A stretch of 64,000 nucleotides of DNA from Torymus aiolomorphi (GCA_036365515.1 CM070874.1:173131297-173195296); one strand, 5' to 3'; numbered from the stretch's first letter, positions 25,401-38,200 are shown. The notes: generated from the sequence alone by a model not told the origin. A program made the numbers and translations.

Positions 25401-28400
25401 ATGATGGAATACATGCTGAGGGACAGTATATCAAGATTTAGATATGCATAATCAGCAAGTCTGGAGATATTGCAATTTCTTTGTTTTTTTGAAGAAATTT
25501 TTTAGAACAATGTCATTTTCTCCGTACCGGCTGATTGAGTCGATCTAAAATTGCATACACAATCCCTCTGTATGTATTGTATTGTGTGAACATTCTGGTA
25601 AACTTTAAGTGAGGGTGAGGAGGTCTTAGTTAATAATACACATGCGCTTTCTCGACTTTTGAGTGCAAAGATCCCTTTCCAGTCCCTACGAGTATCTTCA
25701 ACTTTCTACACATGATGGAATACATGCTGAGGGACAGTATATCAAGATTTAGATATGCATAATCAGCAAGTCTGGAGATATTGCAATTTCTTTGTTTTTT
25801 TGAAGAAATTTTTTAGAACAATGTCATTTTCTCCGTACCGGCTGATTGAGTCGATCTGAAATTGCACACACAATCCCTCTGTATGTATTGTATTGTGTGT
25901 GAACATTCTGCTAAACTTTAAGTGAGGGTGAGGAGGTCTTAGTTGATAATACACATGCGCTTTCTCGACTTTTGAGTGCAAAGATCCCTTTCCAGTCCCT
26001 ACGAGTATCTTCAACTTTCTACACATGATGGAATACATGCTGAGGGACAGTATATCAAGATTTAGATATGCATAATCAGCAAGTCTGGAGATATTGCAAT
26101 TTCTTTGTTTTTTTGAAGAAATTTTTGAGAACAATGTCATTTTCTCCGTACCGGCTGATTGAGTCGATCTGAAATTGCATACACAATCTCTCTGTATGTA
26201 TTGTATTGTGTGTGAACATTCTGGTAAACTTTAAGTGAGGGTGAGGAGGTCTTAGTTGAGAATACACATGCGCTTTCTCGACTTTTCAGTGCCAAGATCC
26301 CGTTCCATTCCCTACAAGTATCTTCAACATTCTATACATGATGGAATACATGCTGAGGGTCAGTATATCAAGATTTAGATATGCATAATCAGCCAGTCTG
26401 GAGATATTGCAATTTCTGTATCTTTTTCAAGAAATTTTTGAGAACAATGTCATTTTCTCCGTACCGGCTGATTGAGTCGATCTGAAATTGCATACACAAT
26501 CCCTCTGTATGTATTGTATTGTGTGTGAACATTCTGGTAAACTTTAAGTGAGGGTGAGGAGGTCTTAGTTGATAATACACATGCGCTTTCTCGACTTTTG
26601 AGTGCAAAGATCCCTTTCCAGTCCCTACGAGTATCTTCAACTTTCTACACATGATGGAATACATGCTGAGGAACAGTATATCAAGATTTAGATATGCATA
26701 ATCAGCAAGTCTGGAGATATTGCAATTTCTTTGTTTTTTTGAAGAAATTTTTTAGAACAATGTCATTTTCTCCGTACCGGCTGATTGAGTCGATCTAAAA
26801 TTGCATACACAATCCCTCTGTATGTATTGTATTGTGTGTGAACATTCTGGTAAACTTTAAGTGAGGGTGAGGAGGTCTTAGTTGATAATACACATGCGCT
26901 TTCTCGACTTTTGAGTGCAAAGATCCCTTTCCAGTCCCTACGAGTATCTTCAACTTTCTACACATGATGGAATACATGCTGAGGGACAGTATATCAAGAT
27001 TTAGATATGCATAATCAGCAAGTCTGGAGATATTGCAATTTCTTTGTTTTTTTTGAAGAAATTTTTTAGAACAATGACATTTTCTCCGTACCGGCTGATT
27101 GAGTCGATCTGAAATTGCATACACAATCCCTCTGTATGTATTGTATTGTGTGTGAACATTCTGCTAAACTTTAAGTGAGGGTGAGGAGGTCTTAGTTGAT
27201 AATACACATGCGCTTTCTCGACTTTTGAGTGCAAAGATCCCTTTCCAGTACCTACGAGTATCTTCAACTTTCTACACATGATGGAATACATGCTGAGGGA
27301 CAGTATATCAAGATTTAGGTATGCATAATCAGCAAGTCTGGAGATATTGCAATTTCTTTGTTTTTTTGAAGAAATTTTTGAGAACAATGTCATTTTCTCC
27401 GTACCGGCTGATTCCGTCGATCTGAAATTGCATGCACAATTCCTCTGTATGTATTGTATTGTGTGTGAACATTCTGGTAAACTTTAAGTGAGGGTGAGGA
27501 GGTCTTAGTTGATAATACACATGCGCTTTCTCGACTTTTGAGTGCAAAGATCCCTTTCCAGTCCCTACGAGTATCTTCAACTTTCTACACATGATGGAAT
27601 ACATGCTGAGGGACAGTATATCAAGATTTAGATATGCATAATCAGCAAGTCTGGAGATATTGCAATTTCTTTGTTTTTTTGAAGAAATTTTTTAGAACAA
27701 TGTCATTTTCTCCGTACCGGCTGATTGAGTCGATCTAAAATTGCATACACAATCCCTCTGTATGTATTGTATTGTGTGTGAACATTCTGGTAAACTTTAA
27801 GTGAGGGTGAGGAGGTCTTAGTTGATAATACACATGCGCTTTCTCGACTTTTGAGTGCAAAGATCCCTTTCCAGTCCCTACGAGTATCTTCAGCTTTGTA
27901 CACATGATGGAATACATGCTGAGGGACAGTATATCAAGATTTAGATATGCATAATCAGCAAGTCTAGAGATATTGCAATTTCTTTGTTTTTTTGAAGAAA
28001 TTTTTTAGAACAATGTCATTTTCTCCGTACCGGCTGATTGAGTCGGTCTAAAATTGCATACACAATCCCTCTGTATGTATTGTGTTGTGTGTGAACATTC
28101 TGGTAAACTTTAAGTGAGGGTGAGGAGGTCTTAGTTGATAATACACATGCGCTTTCTCGACTTTTGAGTGCAAAGATCCCTTTCCAGTCACTACGAGTAT
28201 CTTCAACTTTCTACACATGATGGAATACATGCTGAGGGACAGTATATCAAGATTTAGATATGCATAATCAGCAAGTCTGGAGATATTGCAATTTCTTGGT
28301 TTTTTGGAAGAAATTTTTTAGAACAATGTCATTTTCTCCGTACCGGCTGATTGAGTCGATCTGAAATTGCATACACAATCCCTCTGTATGTATTGTATTG

Positions 28401-31400
28401 TGTGTAAACATTCTGGTAAACTTTAAGTTAGGGTGAGGAGGTCTTAGTTGAGAATACACATGCGCTTTCTCGACTTTTCAGTGCCAAGATCCCTTTCCAT
28501 TCCCTACAAGTATCTTCAAGATTCTATACATGATGGAATACATGCTGAGGGTCAGTATATCAAGATTTAGATGTGCATAATCAGCAAGTCTGGAGATATT
28601 GCAATTTCTGTGTCTTTTTCAAGAAATTTTTGAGAACAATGTCATTTTCTCCGTACCGGCTGAGTGAGTCGATCTGAAATTGCATACACAATTCCTCTGT
28701 ATGTACTGTATTGTGTGTGAACATTCTGGTAAACTTTAAGTGAGGGTGAGGAGGTCTTAGTTGATAATACACATGCGCTTTCTCGACTTTTGAGTGCAAA
28801 GATCCCTTTCCAGTCCCTACGAGTATCTTCAACTTTCTACACATGATGGAATAGATGCTGAGGGACAGTATATCAAAATTTAGATATGCATAATCAGCAA
28901 GTTTGGAGATATTGCAATTTCTTTGTTTTTTTGAAGAAATTTTTTAGAACAATGTCATTTTCTCCGTACCGGCTGATTGAGTCGATCTAAAATTGCATAC
29001 ACAATCCCTCTGTATGTATTGTATTGTGTGTGAACATTCTGGTAAACTTTAAGTGAGGGTTAGGAGGTCTTAGTTGATAATACACATGCGCTTTCTCGAC
29101 TTTTGAGTGCAAAGATCCCTTTCCAGTCCCTACGAGTATCTTCAACTTTCTACACATGATGGAATACATGCTGAGGGACAGTATATCAAAATTTAGATAT
29201 GCATAATCAGCAAGTTTGGAGATATTGCAATTTCTTTGTTTTTTTGAAGAAATTTTTTAGAACAATGTCATTTTCTCCGTACCGGCTGATTGAGTCGATC
29301 TAAAATTGCATACACAATCCCTCTGTATGTATTGTATTGTGTGTGAACATTCTGGTAAACTTTAAGTGAGGGTTAGGAGGTCTTAGTTGATAATACACAT
29401 GCGCTTTCTCGACTTTTGAGTGCAAAGATCCCTTTCCAGTCCCTACGAGTATCTTCAACTTTCTACACATGATGGAATACATGCTGAGGGACAGTATATC
29501 AAGATTTAGATATACATAATCAGCAAGTCTGGAGATATTGCAATTTCTGTGTCTTTTTCAAGAAATTTTTGAGAACAATGTCATTTTCTCCGTACCGGCT
29601 GAGTGAGTCGATCTGAAATTGCATACACAATTCCTCTGTATGTACTGTATTGTGTGTGAACATTCTGGTAAACTTTAAGTGAGGGTGAGGAGGTCTTAGT
29701 TGATAATACACATGCGCTTTCTCGACTTTTGAGTGCAAAGATCCCTTTCCAGTCCCTACGAGTATCTTCAACTTTCTACACATGATGGAATACATGCTGT
29801 GGGACAGTATATCAAGATTTAGATATGCATAATCAGCAAGTCTGGAGATATTGCAATTTCTTTGTTTTTGGAAGAAATTTTTGAGAACAATGTCATTTTC
29901 TCCGTTCCGGCTGATTGAGTCGATCTGAAATTGCATACACAATCCCTCTGTATGTATTGTATTGTGTGTGAACATTCTGGTAAACTTTAAGTGAGGGTGA
30001 GGAGGTCTTAGTTGAGAATACACATGCGCTTTCTCGACTTTTCAGTGCCAAGATCCCTTTCCATTCCCTACAAGTATCTTCAACATTCTATACATGATTG
30101 AATACATGCTGAGGGTCAGTATATCAAGATTTAGATATGCATAATCAGCAAGTCTGGAGATATTGCAATTTCTGTGTCTTTTTCAAGAAATTTTTGGAAC
30201 AATGTCATTTTCTCCGTACCGGCTGATTGAGTCGATCTGAAATTGCATACACAATCCCTCTGTATGTATTGTATTGTGTGTGAACATTCTGGTAAACTTT
30301 AAGTGAGGGTGAGGAGGTCTTAGTTGATAATACACATGCGCTTTCTCGACTTTTGAGTGCAAAGATCCCTTTCCAGTCCCTACGAGTATCTTCAACTTTC
30401 TACACATGATGGAATACATGCTGAGGGACAGTATATCAAGATTTAGATATGCATAATCAGCAAGTCTGGAGATATTGCAATTTCTTTGTTTTTTTGAAGA
30501 AATTTTTTAGAACAATGTCATTTTCTCCGTACCGGCTGATTGAGTCGATCTAAAATTGCATACACAATCCCTCTGTATGTATTGTATTGTGTGTGAACAT
30601 TCTGGTAAACTTTAAGTGAGGGTGAGGAGGTCTTAGTTGAGAATACACATGCGCTTTCTCGACTTTTCAGTGCCAAGATCCCTTTCCATTCCCTACAAGT
30701 ATCTTCAACATTCTATACATGATGTAATTCATGCTGAGGGTCGGTATATCAAGATTTAGATATACATAATCAGCAAGTCTGGAGATATTGCAATTTCTGT
30801 GTCTTTTTCAAGAAATTTTTCAGAACAATGTCATTTTCTCCGTACCGGCTGATTGAGTCGATCTGAAATTGCATACACAATCCCTCTGTATGTATTGTAT
30901 TGTGTGTGAACATTCTGGTAAACTTTAAGTGAGGGTGAGGAGGTCTTAGTTGATAATACACATGTGCTTTCTCGACTTTTCAGTGCAAAGATCCCTTTCA
31001 TTCCCTACAAGTATCTTCAACATTCTATACATGATGGAATACATGCTGAGGGACAGTATATCAAGATTTAGATATGCATAACCAGCAAGTCTGGAGATAT
31101 TGCAATTTCTGTGTTCTTTTGAGAAATTTTTGAGAACAATGTCATTTTCTCCTTACCGGCTGATTGAGTCGATCTGAAATTGCATACACAATCCCTCTGT
31201 ATGTATTGTATTGTGTGTGAACATTCTGGTAAACTTTAAGTGAGGGTGAGGAGGGCTTAGTTGAGAATACACATGCGCTTTCTCGACTTTTCAGTGCCAA
31301 GATCCCTTTCCATTCCCTACAGGTATCTTCAACATTCTATACATGATGGAATACATGCTGAGGGTCAGTATATCAAGATTTAGATATGCATAATCAGCAA

Positions 31401-33835
31401 GTCTGGAGATATTGCAATTTCTGTGTCTTTCTCAAGAAATTTTTGAGAACAAAGTCATTTTCTCCGTACCGGCTGATTGAGTCGATCTGAAATTGCATAC
31501 ACAATCCCTCTGTATGTATTGTATTGTGTGTGAACATTCTGGTAAACTTTAAGTGAGGGTGAGGAGGTCTTAGTTGATAATACACATGCGCTTTCTCGAC
31601 TTTTGAGTGCAAAGATCCCTTTCCAGTCCCTACGAGTATCTTAAACTTTCTACACATGATGGAATACATGCTGAGGGACAGTATATCAAGATTTAGATAT
31701 GCATAATCAGCAAGTCTGGAGATATTGCAATTTCTTGGTTTTTTGGAAGAAATTTTTTAGAACAATGTCATTTTCTCCGTACCGGCTGATTGAGTCGATC
31801 TGAAATTGCATACACAATCCCTCTGTATGTATTGTATTGTGTGTGAACATTCTGGTAAACTTTAAGTGAGGGTGAGGAGGTCTTAGTTGAGAATACACAT
31901 GCGCTTTCTCGACTTTTCAGTGCCAAGATCCCTTTCCATTCCCTACAAGTATCTTCAACATTCTATACATGATGGAATACATGCTGAGGGTCAGTATTTC
32001 AAGATTAAATATGCATAATCAGCAAGTCTGGAGATATTGCAATTTCTGTGTCTTTTTCAAGAAATTTTTGAGAACAATGTCATTTTCTCCGTACCGGCTG
32101 AGTGAGTCGATCTGAACTTGCATACACAATCCCTCTGTATGTATTGTATTGTGTGTGAACATTCTGGTAAACTTTAAGTGAGGGTGAGGAGGTCTTAGTT
32201 GATAATACACATGCGCTTTCTCGACTTTTGAGTGCAAAGATCCCTTTCCAGTCCCTACGAGTATCTTCAACTTTCTACACATGATGGAATACATGCTGAG
32301 GGACAGTATATCAAAATTTAGATATGCATAATCAGCAAGTTTGGAGATATTGCAATTTCTTTGTTTTTTTGAAGAAATTTTTTAGAACAATGTCATTTTC
32401 TCCGTACCGGCTGATTGAGTCGATTTAAAATTGCATACCCAATCCCTCTGTATGTATTGTATTGTGTGTGAACATTCTGGTAAACTTTAAGTGAGGGTGA
32501 GGAGGTCTTAGTTGATAATACACATGCGCTTTCTCGACTTTTGAGTGCAAAGATCCCTTTCCAGTCCCTACGAGTATCTTCAACTTTCTACACATGATGG
32601 AATACATGCTGAGGGACAGTATATCAAGATTTAGATATGCATAATCAGCAAGTCTGGAGATATTGAAATTTCTTTGTTTTTTTGAAGAAATTTTTTAGAA
32701 CAATGTCATTTTCTCCGTACCGGCTGATTGAGTCGATCTAAAATTGCATACGCAATCCCTCTGTATGTATTGTATTGTGTGTGAACATTCTGGTAAACTT
32801 TAAGTGAGGGTGAGGAGGTCTTAGTTGATAATACACATGCGCTTTCTCGACTTTTGAGTGCAAAGATCCCTTTCCAGTCCCTACGAGTATCTTCAACTTT
32901 CTACACATGATGGAATACATGCTGTGGGACAGTATATCAAGATTTAGATATGCATAATCAGCAAGTCTGGAGATATTGCAATTTCTTTGTTTTTTTGAAG
33001 AAATTTTTTAGAACAATGTCATTTTCTCCGTACCCGCTGATTGAGTCGATCTGAAATTGCATACACAATCCCTCTGTATGTATTGTATTGTGTGTGAACA
33101 TTCTGGTAAACTTTAAGTGAGGGTGAGGAGGTCTTAGTTGAGAATACACATGCGCTTTCTCGACTTTTGAGTGCGAAGATCCCTTTTGCATTCCCTACAA
33201 GTATCTTCAACTTTCTATACATTATGGTATACATGCTGAGGGACAGTATATCAAGATTTTGATATGCATAATCAGCAAATCTGGAGATATTGCAATTTCT
33301 GTGTTTTTTTGAAGAAATTTTTGAGAACAATGTCATTTTCTCCGGACCGGCTGATTGAGTCGATCTGAAATTGCATACACAATCCCTCTGTATGTATTGT
33401 ATTGTGTGTGAACATTCTGGTAAACTTTGAGTGTGGGTGAGGAGGTCTTAGTTGAGAATACACATGCACTTTCTCTACTTTTCAGTGCAAAGATCCCTTT
33501 CCATTCCCTACAAGTATCTTCAACTTACTATACATGATGGAATACATGCTGAGGGACAGTATATCAAGATTTTGATATGCATAATCAGCAAGTCTGGAGA
33601 TATTGCAATTTCTGTGTCTTTTTCAAGAAATTTTGGCGAAAAATGTCATTTTCTCCGTACCGGCTGATTGAGTCGATCTGAAATTGCATACACAATCCCT
33701 CTGTATGTATTGTATTGTGTGTGAACATTCTGGTAAACTTTAAGTGAGGGTGAGGAGGTCTTAGTTGAGAATACACATGCGCTTTCTCGACTTTTGAGTG
33801 CAAAGATCCCTTTCAATTCTCTCAACGTATCTTGG
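22455..33835. repeat. tandem array 3: 313-bp satellite, about 36 copies
   Basis: The phrase cttagttgaga/taatacacatg recurs about every 313 bp from 22495 to 33762. The first one or two and last units are the most diverged. Two monomer types are mixed. Type A has ttgataatac, tttgagtgcaaag, ccagtccctacgag and gatctaaaattg. Type B has ttgagaatac, tttcagtgccaag, ccattccctacaag and gatctgaaattg. Type A dominates 24.4-33.0 kb with scattered single B units. Block duplications are visible (the units at 23750-24070 resemble 30630-30950). Minus-strand ORFs of 60 or 91 aa per unit come from one frame; 313 is not a multiple of three, so there is no long repeat protein. Confidence 0.95.
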
Positions 33836-33884
33836 TAAATATATAGTGCTATGTATGATCTTATCGACACGCTAACACTATATT

Positions 33885-34930
33885 GTGAGTATTTTGCTGT
33901 GAGAATGTTTTCTCGTTTACTTTACAGCTAGCATCTATCCTGCAATAATTTTCTACCCCTTTAACAGGAGTGTGGCTTCTCTGTACTCCTTCCGTTGCCA
34001 AGTTATTCTTGTTGTAATTATGTTTTTGGCCTAGGGCTAAGAGCTCGTGCAGACTACATCACGGCGTCCTAAACACCTGCAGCTAGCGTTTTTTATTGGG
34101 GGTATATGTTGGATTGATTGACATATTTTATTTGGACATTGACAACCTCTGAACTCGTTGAAAAATTATCTGGTGAGTAGCTTACTGTAAGAAAGTTTAT
34201 TGGTTTATACTTTTAAGCTATTATATATCCTGCAATAATTTCCTACACCTTTGACAGAAGTGTGGCTTCTCTGTACTCCCTCCGTTGCCAAGTTATTCTT
34301 GTTGTAATTATGTTTTTGGCCTAGGGCGAAGAGCTCCTGCAGGCGACATCACGGCGTCCTAAACACCTGCAGTTACCGTTTTTTATTGGGAATATATGTT
34401 GGATTGATTGACATATTTTATGTGGACATTGACAACGTCTGAACTCGTTGAAAAAATTATCTGGTGAGTTGCTTACTGTACGAAAGTTTATTGGCTTATA
34501 CTTTTCAGCTAGTATCTATCCTGCAATAATTTCCTACCCCTTTGACAGGAGTGTGGCTTCTCTGTAGTCCCTCCGTTTCTGTTATTCTTGTTGTAATTAT
34601 GTTTTTGGCCTAGGGCGAAGAGCTCCTGCAGAAGACAACACGGCGTCCTAAGCACCTGCAGTTACCGTTTTTTATTGGGAATATATTTTGGATTGATTGA
34701 GATATTTTATGTGGACATTGACAACCTCTGAACTAGTTGAAAAAATTATCTGGTGAGTAGCTTACTGTACGAAAGTTTATTGGCTTATGCTTTTCAGCTA
34801 GTATCTATCCTGCAATAATTTCCTGCCCCTTTGACAGGAGTGTGGCTTCTCTGTACTCCCTCCGTTTCTGTTATTCTTGTTGTAATTATGTTTTTGGCCT
34901 AGGGCGAAGAGCTCCTACAGAAGACAACAC
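33885..34930 (+). repeat. tandem array 4: 290-bp repeat, exon/intron-like
   Basis: The landmark cag^(g/a)agtgtggcttc occurs at 33967, 34257, 34548 and 34837, so four copies of 289-291 bp, the last truncated at about 34930. Every unit holds a donor-like GTGAGT (33885, 34173, 34464, 34753). In three of four a CAG acceptor lies 43-45 bp later (33927, 34508, 34797; the second copy has AAG), followed by a second acceptor-like cctttgacag. The remaining 245-bp body has stops in all frames. Confidence 0.85.
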
Positions 34931-36354
34931 GTCTTCATATAATTGTTCTTTCCTCGAGAGCGTCATTATATGACCATCATAAAGCAGGAGACTTTAAAAA
35001 AAATAGGACCAAATTGGGACTGGCAACTTTGAGAAACTCAACAATGGCATTACAGTGGGTAACCTTGAGTGAAGGGCTTCCTGATGCACACATATTGGCA
35101 GCTTCATCTTTCTATAGATTATCAATGGAAGTTGATCTAGTCTGTATTTATTTTAATTCACTGTGACCACTTTGTGGTCTCTTCTTTGAATAATTATTAT
35201 TTCAGTAATCTACTGCTTTCAACCATTACTATAGCTTCATTTTTTGTTTCAGGGTTTTTATTATCCTTCAGAAAAAGCAGCAACTATAAGAGGCGACCGG
35301 TCAAATTTAACAGATCTATTCCTCATTCATTGATGTGGTTGATATTTACTTTGAGGATGTCTTTTCAAACTTCATTTAGAAGAACATGGGAATGATAGAA
35401 ATCTGCTTTTATAATGCATTTCAGGCATCTTATGTATTTTTAAGCTGATTTTATCTTTTTTTTTGTACGTATAATTTAATAAAAAGAAAAAATAAGTCAT
35501 GCAATTTCTCAGATTTAATTCAGGCACTGCCTGTGTGTTTTTTATAGAACAGTATTTTTATTTTTTTTATTAAATGACATGTACTTCTAAAAAGATAGAG
35601 TCAACTCAAAAATACATGGAATGTCTGAGATGCATTACTGAAGCCGGTTTCTATCATTCTTAGTCTTTTGGATTAAGTACGGACACATCACCTCAAAGCA
35701 AATATCGATAACATTGAATGCTCAATACACCTGCTAAATCTGACAATTGGATTTTATATTGTAGGAGCCGGATGAATTTTCTTATTAAGTTTTTAATTTT
35801 GTTCCGTATACTGTAGTGTAGTGTAGTGTGAGTGTGTCTGAAACTTCTATACATCTATAGCTTGTCCGGCCATAACAATAAATATGAATACGTGTAAAAA
35901 TTGTAAAAAAAGTTATTTTAATCTGTAAAATTCAGTCGAATTGTAGTAGTTAATGAACAATGAGCTTATCCATTAACTACCAGTATTAATTGACTTTTAG
36001 AGGTTATAGTGAACTTTTCATAATTCTGACAGGTTTCCAGAATATTTATTTAAGCATACTCTATAAATCTTTCGGACAGGCTCACACTACATGGCCCTTC
36101 TGATTTCATAAGAGAAAACCTATTTAATTAATTAGGCTGAAATTTACAACATGAAAAGATAAATTAATCCTGCTCCTGTAATATTTTGAAAGCCACTAGT
36201 CAGATTTAGCAGGTTTACTCATCATTCAGTGCTGGCGTAAATGTGCTTAAGTATAAAAATAATAGAACTCTGCTTCTATAATGTATTTCAGGCATCGTAT
36301 GTTTTTTTAAGCAAATTTCATCTTTCTAGAAGTAGGTATAATTTAATAAAAAAA
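34931..36354. repeat. degenerate direct duplications right of array 4
   Basis: 35168-35262 resembles 22372-22446 (left of array 3). 35400-35490 (ctgcttttataatgcatttcaggcatc) is repeated at about 36270-36360 with substitutions, and the preceding 35300-35345 resembles 36190-36230. No protein family seen in the short ORFs. Confidence 0.5.
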
Positions 36355-36645
36355 AATATCCGTGCGATATGTAGTCCATTATTTCACCGTGTTTATCGCA
36401 CTTGCTACGCTCGTGCGCTAACCTCACGGTGCGATAATGAACTGCTTAGCGCACGGATAGATGTGACAGCGGACTTAAGGCAGACAGTGTTATAAAAAAT
36501 TGTACGATACTAATGCGTTAAGTAACACATTACACGCCGTGAAAGGATCCTCGCTCCGCTCGGGCCTTAACTTTGCGCCATGAAATAATGGGCCACTTAT
36601 CGCACTTGTATCGTAATGTATTAGTACGATAAATTTTTTATCGAT
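36355..36645. mobile_element. MITE-like element with CG-rich hairpins
   Basis: Contains gctacgctcgtgcgctaacc and tcacggtgcgataatgaact; the inner ends tgtacgatactaatgcgt and tgtattagtacgat are inverted relative to each other. The segment 36410-36515 has a degenerate reverse/forward counterpart at 38835-38945 (shared gtgacagcggactta and cgtacgatac). Boundaries approximate. Confidence 0.5.
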
Positions 36646-37226
36646 ATTTATTCATGAATTAAAAAAACCTTTTTCAATTCATTGGCCCGTAGTTTCCTCA
36701 ACCTTAATATGTTGATTCTTGTAATTAATATTTAATAACGAAATTTATAAATCTACGACTACAAAGAATTTTGAAGCGATTAAGTCATTGTTACTCCTGT
36801 AATCGTTGGATATACAAAAATCAATTTTCATTTTCCAATTTTTTTCTAAAAAAACTAACCAACAAAATGAATTCAAACATTACAGATTATATTTATTTAT
36901 ATCATCCATTATCATGAGTTTTCTAAAAAAAAATTGACCGTTTAGTTTGGAGTTATAAGCATCTAAAAAAAAAAAACACGTTATTGTTAATAATTTTTTT
37001 AGAAAATATAGGTATTTTAATTCTCTTTCGAACGCTACCCATCCGATTCGAATAACTCGATCCTATCATTAAAAAAAAAAAATCAAAAAGCAGTTTTGAG
37101 AAAAATCGAAAATTTGAAAAAAAAAAAAACAAAAACACATCGCCCCAATAAAAAAAAACGGATTTTGACCGGAAAATGAGACCTGCCCGGTCAAAATTGA
37201 CCGAGCAGAAATTGAGATCTAGGCGT

Positions 37227-37230
<4 letters not shown>

Positions 37231-37275
<45 letters not shown>
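37231..37275. repeat. (CA)n microsatellite
   Basis: About 45 bp of CA dinucleotides inside dispersed-repeat copy B. Confidence 0.95.
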
Positions 37276-37404
37276 TACACAGCATATTAGATAATACATA
37301 CATCAGCAACGTAAAAGAGCGAGTGCGAGTGAAAGGAGCAGTACGACTTTTTGAGACCGTTCTTCGAACGTTTTTTAGTATGTATAATTATCGAAAATAA
37401 TTTT

Positions 37405-37569
<165 letters not shown>

Positions 37570-37690
37570 TTTTCAAAAACCATGTATTTTGATTCCTAAC
37601 ATCTCGGAACACAATTATAACATGTTTTTACAACAACTCAAAAATTTAATGTTACAAAGCTTCCTCTAGGAGGAAGCAAAATGTTTAATT

Positions 37691-38005
37691 GAGAAATAAA
37701 TGAAATCTATGAATTCGTTTTTGAATTGGAATTGTCTACTTTAGTAGCAAGCAGTGTCAAACCTTTCTTATTATAATAATTGTTGTAAAATTATATATAT
37801 TAAGGAAGTCCATACCAACAAATTGGCAATTTCTGTACCAAGACTGATACCTCGATTTTTTTTCTATCTATTTTATAGCTACAATTTTATTAAAGTAAAA
37901 TTTCTTTTTTTTTTTAGTTGGATTAAATAAAGTGTAAATAAATTAAAATAAAATAATTAACTTCTTTAGTAAGGTCTTATTTCAGAAAGAAGTTTATATA
38001 TATCG

Positions 38006-38071
<66 letters not shown>

Positions 38072-38093
38072 AATATATCAGTAATTTTATTTC
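37691..38093. other. AT-rich spacer with (TA)n
   Basis: Nothing recognisable apart from a TA microsatellite at 38009-38055 followed by a poly(T) run. Confidence 0.5.
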
Positions 38094-38200
38094 AGGTGGG
38101 GGGCTTCGCCTCCCACACCCCCCTGAGTGGGGGCTTCACCCTCTACACCCCCACCAGGGGCTCTGCCCCTGGACCCCGCCCTGCGCCCCACATCAAACCC
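38094..38200. repeat. isolated GC-rich palindromic block
   Basis: About 105 bp of very GC-rich sequence made of small palindromes, for example CCAGGGGCTCTGCCCCTGG and gggggcttcgcctccc, next to a TA microsatellite in strongly AT-rich DNA. It looks like the end of a mobile element of unknown class. Confidence 0.5.

Noticed and set aside
22687..33803. About 35 minus-strand ORFs of 60-167 aa in the 313-bp array
   Set aside because: One satellite frame repeated; the unit length breaks the frame each time. Treated as repeat, noted as a low-interest finding.
22455..33835. Regular spacing reminiscent of a CRISPR array
   Set aside because: 313-bp contiguous near-identical units without unique spacers, in a eukaryotic genome; a satellite.
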